Assembly (NCBI RefSeq): GCF_002944315.1
Contig: NZ_CP024314.1
Location: forward strand, 1,612,001 to 1,676,000
DNA from: Rhizobium sp. NXC24
GTDB lineage: Bacteria > Pseudomonadota > Alphaproteobacteria > Rhizobiales > Rhizobiaceae
Direction: 5' to 3'
DNA: 64,000 bases
Below are positions 17,795 through 26,717 of this stretch, piece after piece. The position numbers were made by a program, and so were the translations under genes. How positions within the stretch are numbered: position 1 is the stretch's first letter; each line of letters starts with the position of its first letter. The notes beneath the pieces were generated by a model. That model had not been told where the DNA came from and did no database searches. It saw only the letters and a list, made by a program, of their open reading frames with translations.

Positions 17795-20700
17795 ATGACA
17801 TCAACTGCGAACGAGGGGTTGCCGAGCACTCCACCCCAGATTTACTACGTCAATCCCCTGCTTCTCAGAGGGATCGATGCCTGGCGCGAAGTCTTCAACC
17901 ACGCAAAGAACATCGGCTTCGATACAGTTCTGACCGCACCTCTTTTCGAGCGGGGCGGCGACAGCGTGTTCGCGCCACGGAATTTCGAAAATCTCGATCC
18001 CGAATTCTCGCTTGGAACATCTCTCGTCGATGGTTTGAGAGCTTTGACGCTGGCGGCCAGAGAGCGCGGCATGGCGCTCATGATGGACCTCGTGCTCGAC
18101 AGGAAGGCGCGCGACGCATCCGAGGATACGCTCCCGCTCGATCCGAGGCTCTCGCCATTGGACGCGCACAGCTCGCTTGTCACCCTCGCCGCGGAAGATC
18201 AGCAATCGCAGCTATTGGCAGAGTGGACAAAACGGCTGCAGGCGCTGACCCAGCTTGGAATATCGGGTTATCGCTGCCTTGGCACCGATCGGGTGCCCCC
18301 GGAGCTATGGCGATCCTTGATCGCGGCGGTCCGGGAGAAGGCGCCGAATGTGCAATTCTTTGCCTGGACGCCCGGTACCGCCTTCGAGGCGCGAGCCGGA
18401 TTGGGCGGTGCAGGCTTCAACGGCTGCTTTTCATCGATGGCCTGGTGGGACTTCGACGAAAGGTGGTTCATCGAGGAACACCGCGTCCAGCAGCCGCTTG
18501 GCTGGCAAATCGCTTTTCCGGAGCCACCCTTTGCCAAACGGATGGCCCACGGCACGGAAAGCCGGGAAATACGCGAGCGCCGGTCCATAAGGGCGTTGCG
18601 GCTTGCCACGTCATTGGGCGGCGGGCTCATGATTCCGATGGGATTCGAATATGGCGCCGCCCTGCCGCTCGATCCCACCCATGGAGACGGATCGGGATTG
18701 CGGGGTCTTCGCCATGACCTGACCTTCGATATCTCCTCCGAGGTTCGCGCTGCGAACACGCAAATCGGCACGAACGGCGCGAGATTCCATTCGTCGCTTT
18801 CTCTCATCCGCAGCGCAAAAAGCCCGGTATCGGCTCTCATTCATTCAAACGAAGAAGATCTGCGGAACGCCGATCGTATCCAGATCATCCTCCTCAACCG
18901 GGATCTTCGGCAAAGTGCGCCTGCGCCTTTGATGGCGCTGCGGGAAGCGGCGTCTGGCTTTCTCCCCTTCTCGAATGGGGTTGATGCGACCCTTCGCCTG
19001 CGCGCGGGAGAAATCATAGCGTTCGAAGCGACCGCATCGACGCCCATCACGATCGCCCCAACGCTCGACATTGCACGGGCAACCGCTTCGCCGCGCCTAG
19101 CAATCGAAAACATCATGCCGCGGGTCGATGATGGACGATTTCCAGTCAAGCGGGTTGTCGGTGACATCGTTTCCGTCGAAGCTGACATCTTCGCCGACGG
19201 ACATGATCCGATCGCCGCGGCTCTGATGTGGCGCTCCACGGATGCGAGCGCATGGAGCGAGGCGGAAATGCGGCTGGTCGAGAACGATCGCTGGCGGGCC
19301 GAATTCCCGCTGGAACGGGTCGGTCGCTATGAATTCGCAGTCGAAGCCTGGAGGAGCCTGTTTGCGATCTTTCGCTATGAGCTGGTGAAGAAGAACGAGG
19401 CACGGCTCGATCTCAAGCTCGAGATTCAGGAAGGAATGAACCTCATTCGTGCAGCACTTGCGGAGGCGCAAGGCACCCTTCGAGCCGAGCTGCAGGCCCT
19501 GTTTCAGAAACTGGAATTCTCCTCCCAGGCGGAGCGGACCTCAATTCTGCTCAATGCGCATACGTCCGATCTGATGGCCCGAGCCGACAAGCGGCCATTC
19601 CGGGTTCGCTCGGAGGCTAGCGCAGTCGACGCCGAGCGGAAGTGCGCGGCATATGCAAGCTGGTACCAGATCTTCCCGCGGTCGCAGAGCGGCGATCCAG
19701 ACAGGCATGGCACCTTCGACGACGTTATCGCCCGACTGCCGGCCATTCGCGACATGGGCTTTGATGTGCTCTATTTTCCGCCGATCCATCCGATCGGTTC
19801 GACCAACCGGAAAGGCCGAAACAACAGCCTGCAGGCGACCCCCGACGACCCTGGAAGCCCCTATGCCATCGGCTCTGCCGATGGCGGCCATGATTCCATC
19901 CATCCGGAACTCGGCACTTTCGAGGATTTTCGTCGCCTGATCAAAGCGGCCGAGCATCACGGCCTTGAGATCGCGCTCGATCTCGCCATCCAGACATCGC
20001 CCGATCACCCGTGGCTGAAGCAGCATCCGGGTTGGTTTGACTGGCGGCCGGATGGAACGATCCGTTACGCCGAGAACCCGCCGAAAAAATACGAGGACAT
20101 CGTCAACGTCGATTTTTACACGAAGGATTCGGTGCCCGGACTATGGCTCGAGCTGCTGCGGGTCGTCCAGTTATGGGTGGATCAGGGCGTAAAATTGTTT
20201 CGGGTCGACAATCCCCACACCAAGCCATTTCCTTTCTGGGAATGGCTGATTGACGATATCAGGGCGCGTCATCCGGATGTGGTTTTCCTCTCGGAAGCGT
20301 TCACCAAGCCCAAAGTCATGTACCGGCTCGCAAAGCTCGGCTTTTCCCAATCCTACACATACTTCACCTGGCGCAATTCCAAATGGGAACTCGAGCAATA
20401 TATGCGGGAGCTCACCCAGACGACCGCGAAGGATTTTTTCCGCCCGCATTTCTTCGTCAACACGCATGATATCAATCCGGATTTTCTGCAGGATGCCCCT
20501 CGCCCGGCCTTCCTGATCCGCGCCGCGCTCGCGGCAACCCTTTCCGGTCTTTGGGGTGTCTATAACGGCTTTGAACTTTGCGAGGGACGGCCCGACGCCA
20601 AACGGAAGGAATATGCCGACAGCGAAAAATATGAGATCCGCGCCTGGGATCATAATCGGCCCGGAAACATCATCGCCGAAATCCGGATGCTCAACCGGAT

Positions 20701-21025
20701 CAGAAGCGAAAACAGCGCATTGCATTCGCATCTGGGGTTAACGCTTCTCAACGCACCCAACGAAAATATTCTCTTTTTCGAAAAAGCGAACCCTGCCCGC
20801 GACAACGTCCTGCTCGTCGCCATCAGCCTTGATCCCGATCATCCGCAGGAGAGCGAGATCGACATACCGCTCTGGCACTGGTCACTCGGGGATGGCGGCA
20901 CGTTGGACGCCGAGGATCTCATCGGCGGCGGTCGCTTCAGTTGGACCGGCAAACGGCAGAGGATCAGGCTTGATCCACAAAGCCTGCCCTTCGCGATCTG
21001 GCGCGTCCGGTCAAGGGAGGCATGA
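17795..21025 (+). CDS. glgE: Alpha-1,4-glucan:maltose-1-phosphate maltosyltransferase with extra N-terminal GH13-like domain
   Basis: 1076 residues, against about 660-700 for usual GlgE. From about residue 430 it is a standard GlgE: the N-terminal beta domain (PRLAIENIMPRVDDGRFPVK), AYASWYQIFPRS, then a GH13 barrel with nucleophile Asp805 in FRVDNPHTKP and Glu834 in VFLSEAFTKP. It extends alpha-1,4-glucan from maltose-1-phosphate. The first 410 residues resemble a second GH13 barrel, but Leu162 sits in GYRCLG where the nucleophile Asp should be, and Trp191 sits where the Glu should be, so this part looks inactive. The ribosome site is weak. TreS/maltokinase follows with no gap. Confidence 0.92.
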   Translation: MTSTANEGLPSTPPQIYYVNPLLLRGIDAWREVFNHAKNIGFDTVLTAPLFERGGDSVFAPRNFENLDPEFSLGTSLVDGLRALTLAARERGMALMMDLVLDRKARDASEDTLPLDPRLSPLDAHSSLVTLAAEDQQSQLLAEWTKRLQALTQLGISGYRCLGTDRVPPELWRSLIAAVREKAPNVQFFAWTPGTAFEARAGLGGAGFNGCFSSMAWWDFDERWFIEEHRVQQPLGWQIAFPEPPFAKRMAHGTESREIRERRSIRALRLATSLGGGLMIPMGFEYGAALPLDPTHGDGSGLRGLRHDLTFDISSEVRAANTQIGTNGARFHSSLSLIRSAKSPVSALIHSNEEDLRNADRIQIILLNRDLRQSAPAPLMALREAASGFLPFSNGVDATLRLRAGEIIAFEATASTPITIAPTLDIARATASPRLAIENIMPRVDDGRFPVKRVVGDIVSVEADIFADGHDPIAAALMWRSTDASAWSEAEMRLVENDRWRAEFPLERVGRYEFAVEAWRSLFAIFRYELVKKNEARLDLKLEIQEGMNLIRAALAEAQGTLRAELQALFQKLEFSSQAERTSILLNAHTSDLMARADKRPFRVRSEASAVDAERKCAAYASWYQIFPRSQSGDPDRHGTFDDVIARLPAIRDMGFDVLYFPPIHPIGSTNRKGRNNSLQATPDDPGSPYAIGSADGGHDSIHPELGTFEDFRRLIKAAEHHGLEIALDLAIQTSPDHPWLKQHPGWFDWRPDGTIRYAENPPKKYEDIVNVDFYTKDSVPGLWLELLRVVQLWVDQGVKLFRVDNPHTKPFPFWEWLIDDIRARHPDVVFLSEAFTKPKVMYRLAKLGFSQSYTYFTWRNSKWELEQYMRELTQTTAKDFFRPHFFVNTHDINPDFLQDAPRPAFLIRAALAATLSGLWGVYNGFELCEGRPDAKRKEYADSEKYEIRAWDHNRPGNIIAEIRMLNRIRSENSALHSHLGLTLLNAPNENILFFEKANPARDNVLLVAISLDPDHPQESEIDIPLWHWSLGDGGTLDAEDLIGGGRFSWTGKRQRIRLDPQSLPFAIWRVRSREA

Positions 21026-24000
21026 ATGGATACGATGCAGCGCGACAGAGAACGCGATCCGCTCTGGTACAAGGATGCGATGATCTATCAGCTCCATATC
21101 AAATCGTTCTACGATGGCAATAATGATGGCGTCGGCGATTTTGCGGGGCTGCATCAAAAGCTCGACCATATCGCGGCGCTTGGAATCAACGCCATTTGGC
21201 TGCTGCCCTTCTTCCCCTCGCCGCGCCGCGACGACGGTTATGACATTGCCGATTATGGCAACGTCAGTCCGGATTACGGGACGATGGAGGATTTTCGCGC
21301 CTTCGTGGACGCCGCCCATCAGCGCAATATCCACGTCATCATCGAACTCGTGATCAATCACACCTCGGATCAGCACCCCTGGTTCCAGCGCGCCCGCCAT
21401 GCGCCAGCAGGGTCGCCCGAACGGGATTTTTACCTTTGGTCGGATACCGATCAGAGGTTTTCAGAAACCCGCATCATTTTCGTCGATACCGAAAAATCCA
21501 ACTGGACCTGGGATCCGGTCGCCGGCGCCTATTATTGGCATCGGTTCTACTCGCACCAGCCGGATCTGAACTTCGACAATCCCCTGGTGATGGAAGAATT
21601 GCTGAAAGTAATGCGCTTTTGGCTGGAAACGGGCATCGACGGTTTTCGCCTGGATGCGATCCCCTACCTCGTCGAGCGGGAAGGCACGATCAACGAGAAC
21701 CTGCCCGAAACCCACGCGATCCTGAAGCGGATACGCGCGGCGTTGGATTCGACCCATCCCGGCGTGATGCTGCTGGCGGAGGCGAACCAATGGCCGGAAG
21801 ATACGCGCGAATATTTCGGCGACGGCGACGAATGCCATATGGCGTTTCATTTCCCGCTGATGCCGCGCATGTACATGGCGATCGCCAAAGAAGACCGTTT
21901 TCCAATCACCGATATCCTGCGCCAGACGCCGGAAATTCCGGACATCTGCCAATGGGCAATATTCCTGCGCAATCACGATGAGCTGACGCTCGAAATGGTG
22001 ACCGACGCCGAGCGCGATTATCTCTGGGAAACCTACGCCTCCGATAAGCGCGCGCGCATCAATCTCGGCATCCGCCGGCGCCTTGCGCCGCTGATGGAGC
22101 GCGACCGCCGCCGCATCGAACTCATGAACGCGCTTCTCCTATCCATGCCGGGAACGCCGGTGATTTATTACGGCGATGAAATCGGCATGGGCGATAATAT
22201 CTATTTGGGCGACAGGGACGGCGTCAGAACCCCGATGCAGTGGTCTTTCGACCGCAACGCCGGCTTTTCCCGCGCGGACCCCGCGCGCCTCGTTTTGCCG
22301 CCGATTGCCGATCCACTCTATGGATTTGAAGCCGTCAACGTCGAGGCGCAAAGCACGGACGCCCATTCGCTCCTGAATTGGATGCGCAGGATGCTGGCGC
22401 TGCGCGGCAAACATCCTGCATTCGGACGCGGTTCGCTGCGGTTCCTCTCGCCGGACAACCGCAAGATCCTCGCTTATCTCCGCGAATATGAAGACGAAAC
22501 CATTCTCTGCGTTGCCAATCTCTCCCGGCTGCCGCAGGCCGTGGAACTGGACCTGTCGCAGTTCGAGGCGCGTGTGCCGATAGAATTGACGGGCATGTCG
22601 CCATTTCCGCCCATTGGTCAATTGACCTACCTGTTGACACTACCGCCCTACGGCTTCTTCTGGTTCCAGTTGGTTGCCGATGCGGACGGACCGGCCTGGC
22701 GGACAGCCCCTCCCGAGCAGCTCCCCGACCTGTTGACGATGGTCATCCGCCGGAACCTGCTGGAATTGGTGGACGAGCCCAGACATTCAAACATCCTGAA
22801 TTCCGAGATCCTGCCGGCCTATCTTGCCAAGCGCCGCTGGTTTGGGGCGAAAGACCAGACGCTGCAGGCGGCCCGGCTGATTTCTGCGACACCAATTCCG
22901 TTTACCGAAGGTGTCGTGCTTGGTGAATTGGAGGCGACGCTTCCGGATCATATGGAATCGTACCAGCTTCCGCTTGCCGTAGCGTGGGATGACACACAGC
23001 CCCCGATACTCGCCCAGCAGCTCGCGCTGGGCAGGCTCCGCCAGGGCCGGCGCGTCGGTTTCCTAACAGACGGATTTGCCGTGGATGCGATGGCGCGCGG
23101 GATCGTGCGCGGCCTTTGCGAACGGTCCCACACAACCGGCCGTACGGGAACCATAGAGTTCATCGGTACCGATCAGCTCGATCATCTTGAAATGACCGCT
23201 GACATGCCGATCCATTGGCTCTCGGCGGAGCAGTCGAATAGTTCGCTGATCATCGGCGACTTGGTCATCATCAAACTGATCCGGCATATCTTTCCCGGCA
23301 TGCACCCGGAAGTCGAGATGACGCGCTTTCTGACCCGGGCCGGCTATGACCACACTGCCCCCTTCCTGGGCGAGGTTGCGCATACGGATTCCGGCGGACG
23401 CCGATCCACTCTCCTCATCGTCCAGGGCGCGATCCGAAACCAGGGCGACGCCTGGAACTGGATGCTGAGCAATCTTCGTCGCGCCGCCGACGAATTCGCC
23501 TTGAGCGATCCGGCCGCTCAGCCGCGCGACGATTTTTTCCAGTCGCTGACGAATTTCGTCGGCATGGTCGGTCAGCGGCTCGGCGAGTTGCATGTGGTTC
23601 TCGCCCAAAGTACCGAGGAGGAGGCTTTCAAACCGGTCACTGCGGCCGATACCGAGGTCGCATTGCTGAAGAAAGCAATCACCGGCGAAGTCTCCTATGC
23701 CCTATCGAAGCTTGCGGAAATGGATGAGACCGCCGATCCGGATATCGATGCGCTTGCTAAGCCGCTTCTGAAGCGCCAGGCATCGATTATCGACCTCGCC
23801 GATATGCTGGCCGAAAGCGTCCGCGGCACGCTCATGACACGCGTGCATGGCGATTTTCATCTCGGCCAGATCCTCGTCAGCGAAGGCGATGCAGTGATCA
23901 TCGATTTCGAAGGCGAGCCCGCGAGGAACCTTGCCGAGCGCCGGGCCAAGACAAGTCCCTTGCGGGATGTGGCCGGACTGTTGCGGTCGCTGAGCTACCT

Positions 24001-24304
24001 CGCCGCGACCGCCGACCTCGACAACGATGCGGTCATCGAGCACGAGAACGAGCGTCGACGGAAGGCCATCGCGCGTTTCGCAGGGAATGCCGAACGGGCT
24101 TTTTTGACCGCCTATTTCGAAGCAATTTCTGCGTCGGCTGCACTGTCCATGCCGCCCCAACAGCGGCGTAGGATTCTCGACGCCTTTCTTCTGGAAAAGG
24201 CTGCTTATGAAGTCGCCTACGAGGCGCGGAACCGGCCGAAATGGCTGCCCATTCCGTTAGCAGGGCTTTCGGGCATCCTGTCCAATCTTATGGAGGCTCG
24301 CTAG
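21026..24304 (+). CDS. treS: Trehalose synthase / maltokinase fusion (TreS-Mak)
   Basis: 1092 residues in two parts. Residues 1 to about 550 are a GH13 trehalose synthase (WYKDAMIYQLHIKSFYDGN; GFRLDAIPYL with the nucleophile; LLAEANQWPED), which interconverts trehalose and maltose. The C-terminal 500 residues are a maltokinase (Pep2) with LAKRRWFGAKDQ, HGDFHLGQIL (catalytic Asp) and VIIDFEGEP, making maltose-1-phosphate from ATP. This feeds GlgE encoded just upstream. AAGGGAGG precedes the ATG, and the start lies directly after the glgE stop. Fused TreS-Pep2 proteins are common in proteobacteria. Confidence 0.95.
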   Translation: MDTMQRDRERDPLWYKDAMIYQLHIKSFYDGNNDGVGDFAGLHQKLDHIAALGINAIWLLPFFPSPRRDDGYDIADYGNVSPDYGTMEDFRAFVDAAHQRNIHVIIELVINHTSDQHPWFQRARHAPAGSPERDFYLWSDTDQRFSETRIIFVDTEKSNWTWDPVAGAYYWHRFYSHQPDLNFDNPLVMEELLKVMRFWLETGIDGFRLDAIPYLVEREGTINENLPETHAILKRIRAALDSTHPGVMLLAEANQWPEDTREYFGDGDECHMAFHFPLMPRMYMAIAKEDRFPITDILRQTPEIPDICQWAIFLRNHDELTLEMVTDAERDYLWETYASDKRARINLGIRRRLAPLMERDRRRIELMNALLLSMPGTPVIYYGDEIGMGDNIYLGDRDGVRTPMQWSFDRNAGFSRADPARLVLPPIADPLYGFEAVNVEAQSTDAHSLLNWMRRMLALRGKHPAFGRGSLRFLSPDNRKILAYLREYEDETILCVANLSRLPQAVELDLSQFEARVPIELTGMSPFPPIGQLTYLLTLPPYGFFWFQLVADADGPAWRTAPPEQLPDLLTMVIRRNLLELVDEPRHSNILNSEILPAYLAKRRWFGAKDQTLQAARLISATPIPFTEGVVLGELEATLPDHMESYQLPLAVAWDDTQPPILAQQLALGRLRQGRRVGFLTDGFAVDAMARGIVRGLCERSHTTGRTGTIEFIGTDQLDHLEMTADMPIHWLSAEQSNSSLIIGDLVIIKLIRHIFPGMHPEVEMTRFLTRAGYDHTAPFLGEVAHTDSGGRRSTLLIVQGAIRNQGDAWNWMLSNLRRAADEFALSDPAAQPRDDFFQSLTNFVGMVGQRLGELHVVLAQSTEEEAFKPVTAADTEVALLKKAITGEVSYALSKLAEMDETADPDIDALAKPLLKRQASIIDLADMLAESVRGTLMTRVHGDFHLGQILVSEGDAVIIDFEGEPARNLAERRAKTSPLRDVAGLLRSLSYLAATADLDNDAVIEHENERRRKAIARFAGNAERAFLTAYFEAISASAALSMPPQQRRRILDAFLLEKAAYEVAYEARNRPKWLPIPLAGLSGILSNLMEAR

Positions 24305-26511
24305 TGGATATCGAACGCGCCGATCTTCTCGCCGACGTCTCACACGACGCAATTGCGGCACTGACGCAAGGACGCCATGGCGATCCGTTTGCCATCCTTG
24401 GAATCCATAAGCACGGCATATTCACGATCGTGCGGGTCTTCATGCCCGGCGCCGATGCGGTTGATATCATCGATACCGCGAGCGGCCATGTTCTGACGGC
24501 CTGCAAGCTTGTTCACCCCGCTGGATTATTTGCCGCCGCCATTGCTTCAAAAATGGACTATTGCCTTCGGATCAAGTGGCCGGACGCGGTTCAAACGACT
24601 GAGGATCCCTACAGCTTCGGGCCTCTGCTCGGCGAACTCGATCTCCATCTGATTTCCGAGGGAACCCATTACAATCTGAGCCGGACTCTCGGCGCCATCG
24701 CCATGGAGATCGACGGCATCGCCGGAGTTCGATTTGCGGTATGGGCACCGAATGCACGACGGGTCTCGGTTGTTGGAGATTTCAATTCCTGGGACGGCCG
24801 ACGCAACCCCATGCGCCTGCGGGCGCCTGCGGGCGTTTGGGAAATCTTCATTCCCCGGCTGACGCCCGGCGAGCGCTATAAGTTCGAGATTATCGATGCA
24901 AACGGCACCTGCCTTCCGCAGAAAGCCGATCCGGTGGCGCGGGCGAGCGAAGCTGCTCCTTCCACAGCCTCCATCGTCGCCTCCTCAAGGCCGTTCCGCT
25001 GGAGCGATGACAAGTGGATCCATTCCCGGCAATCGCAAAATGGCCTGGAAAGCGCCATCTCGGTCTACGAAGTGCATGTGGGTTCCTGGCTTCGAAATCT
25101 TCAGGACGGCAACAGGTCTTTCGATTGGATCGAACTCAGCCAGCGGCTCGTCCCCTATGCGCATGACATGGGGTTTACCCACATAGAGTTGCTTCCCATC
25201 ATGGAGTATCCGTTCGGCGGCTCCTGGGGCTACCAGCCTCTGGGCCTTTTCGCCCCGACAGGACGCTATGGAACACCGGAAGACTTCGCTTATTTTGTCG
25301 ATCGGTGCCATGGAGCAGGCTTGGGCGTGATCCTGGATTGGGTGCCCGCGCACTTTCCGACCGATGTCTGGGGCCTCGCCCGCTTCGACGGCAGCGCCTT
25401 ATACGAACACGAGGATCCACGGGAAGGTTTCCACGGCGATTGGAATACGCTGATTTACAATCTCGGCCGCAACGAGGTGAAAGGCTTCCTGATCGCCAGC
25501 GCCTTGGAGTGGTTGGAGCGCTACCACGTGGATGGCCTGAGGGTGGATGCGGTGGCTTCGATGCTCTACCGCGACTACAGCCGCAATGAAGGCGAATGGA
25601 TACCCAATCAATATGGCGGACGGGAAAATCTGGAAGCCGTCGAATTCCTCAAGCACCTCAACAGCATCATTCATCAACGATGCCCCCACGCACTCATGAT
25701 CGCCGAGGAATCCACGGCGTGGCCCGGGGTGACAAAGCCACCGGAGCAAGGCGGCCTGGGCTTTGACATCAAATGGAATATGGGCTGGATGCATGACAGC
25801 CTGACTTACATGTCGAAGGATCCCGTCTACCGCAGCCATCATCATGACATGATGACCTTCGGCATGATCTATGCCTATTCCGAACGCTTCATGCTGCCGC
25901 TATCCCACGATGAAGTGGTCCACGGAAAGGGCTCGCTTCTGACGAAAATGCCGGGCGATACCTGGCAGAAATTCGCCAATCTTCGGGCCTATCTCGCTTT
26001 CATGTGGGGCTATCCGGGCAAGAAGCTTCTTTTCATGGGCGGGGAAATCGCCCAGCCGGGCGAGTGGCAACACGATCAATCCGTGACCTGGGATGTCCTC
26101 GACCAGCCGCGACATGCCTGCTTGCAGCGTCTGGTAAGAGATCTGAATGGCCTTTATGGCAGGGAGGAAGCCCTGCAGTTCGGCGATCTTGATCCACAAG
26201 GATTCGAATGGGCGGTGGTCGACGACGCGGCCAATTCCGTTTTCGCGATGCTACGGTTTCCGAAAGACCGCTCCTATTCGATCCTTGTCGTGTCGAATTT
26301 TACGCCCGTTCCGCGCGACAACTATCGCATCGGCGTTCCGACCGAAGGGATATGGATCGAGGAGTTCAATAGCGATGCACATGAATATGGTGGCACCGGC
26401 TTGGTGAACGGCGCCGTGCCGGCGGCCCTGTCTTCGCTGAACGGGCGCCCCGCCTCGCTATCCCTTCGGCTGCCGCCACTCTCGACCATCTTCATCAAAA
26501 GCCCTCGATGA
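24304..26511 (+). CDS. glgB: 1,4-alpha-glucan branching enzyme
   Basis: The GTG at 24304 shares a base with the treS stop TAG and has GGAGG about eight bases upstream; the protein then begins VDIERADLL and runs 735 residues, as expected for GlgB. It has an N-terminal module, a CBM48 domain (VRFAVWAPNARRVSVVGDFNSWDG) and a GH13 barrel with VDGLRVDAVASMLYRDY (nucleophile Asp) and MIAEESTAWP (acid Glu). It adds alpha-1,6 branches to the glucan made by GlgE. This completes the trehalose to maltose, maltose-1-phosphate and glycogen route in one operon. Confidence 0.95.
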   Translation: MDIERADLLADVSHDAIAALTQGRHGDPFAILGIHKHGIFTIVRVFMPGADAVDIIDTASGHVLTACKLVHPAGLFAAAIASKMDYCLRIKWPDAVQTTEDPYSFGPLLGELDLHLISEGTHYNLSRTLGAIAMEIDGIAGVRFAVWAPNARRVSVVGDFNSWDGRRNPMRLRAPAGVWEIFIPRLTPGERYKFEIIDANGTCLPQKADPVARASEAAPSTASIVASSRPFRWSDDKWIHSRQSQNGLESAISVYEVHVGSWLRNLQDGNRSFDWIELSQRLVPYAHDMGFTHIELLPIMEYPFGGSWGYQPLGLFAPTGRYGTPEDFAYFVDRCHGAGLGVILDWVPAHFPTDVWGLARFDGSALYEHEDPREGFHGDWNTLIYNLGRNEVKGFLIASALEWLERYHVDGLRVDAVASMLYRDYSRNEGEWIPNQYGGRENLEAVEFLKHLNSIIHQRCPHALMIAEESTAWPGVTKPPEQGGLGFDIKWNMGWMHDSLTYMSKDPVYRSHHHDMMTFGMIYAYSERFMLPLSHDEVVHGKGSLLTKMPGDTWQKFANLRAYLAFMWGYPGKKLLFMGGEIAQPGEWQHDQSVTWDVLDQPRHACLQRLVRDLNGLYGREEALQFGDLDPQGFEWAVVDDAANSVFAMLRFPKDRSYSILVVSNFTPVPRDNYRIGVPTEGIWIEEFNSDAHEYGGTGLVNGAVPAALSSLNGRPASLSLRLPPLSTIFIKSPR

Positions 26512-26521
26512 TTGCGAGGGC
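26501..26521. terminator. Hairpin at the end of glgB
   Basis: GCCCTCG-ATGATTG-CGAGGGC is a perfect 7-base stem that overlaps the last codons and stop of glgB. There is no T tract on the plus strand; on the minus strand TTTT follows it. It may end the glgE operon or protect its 3' end. Confidence 0.4.
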
Positions 26522-26717
26522 GGCCACCGAGCCAGCCTCATGCTAGCTGACTGCGCAAAAATCTTGTTTGGTATTCCTCAGATACTTTGATCATTGCATC
26601 GCCCCCAGGAACAAGGCAGCATATTCTTCCTCGGTGCAGCAGCAGATCAATAGATTTTTGTATTTCTCTGAATTGCTACTATTGCCGGGACGCGGGGGCA
26701 AAGGGACTGACACCGTA

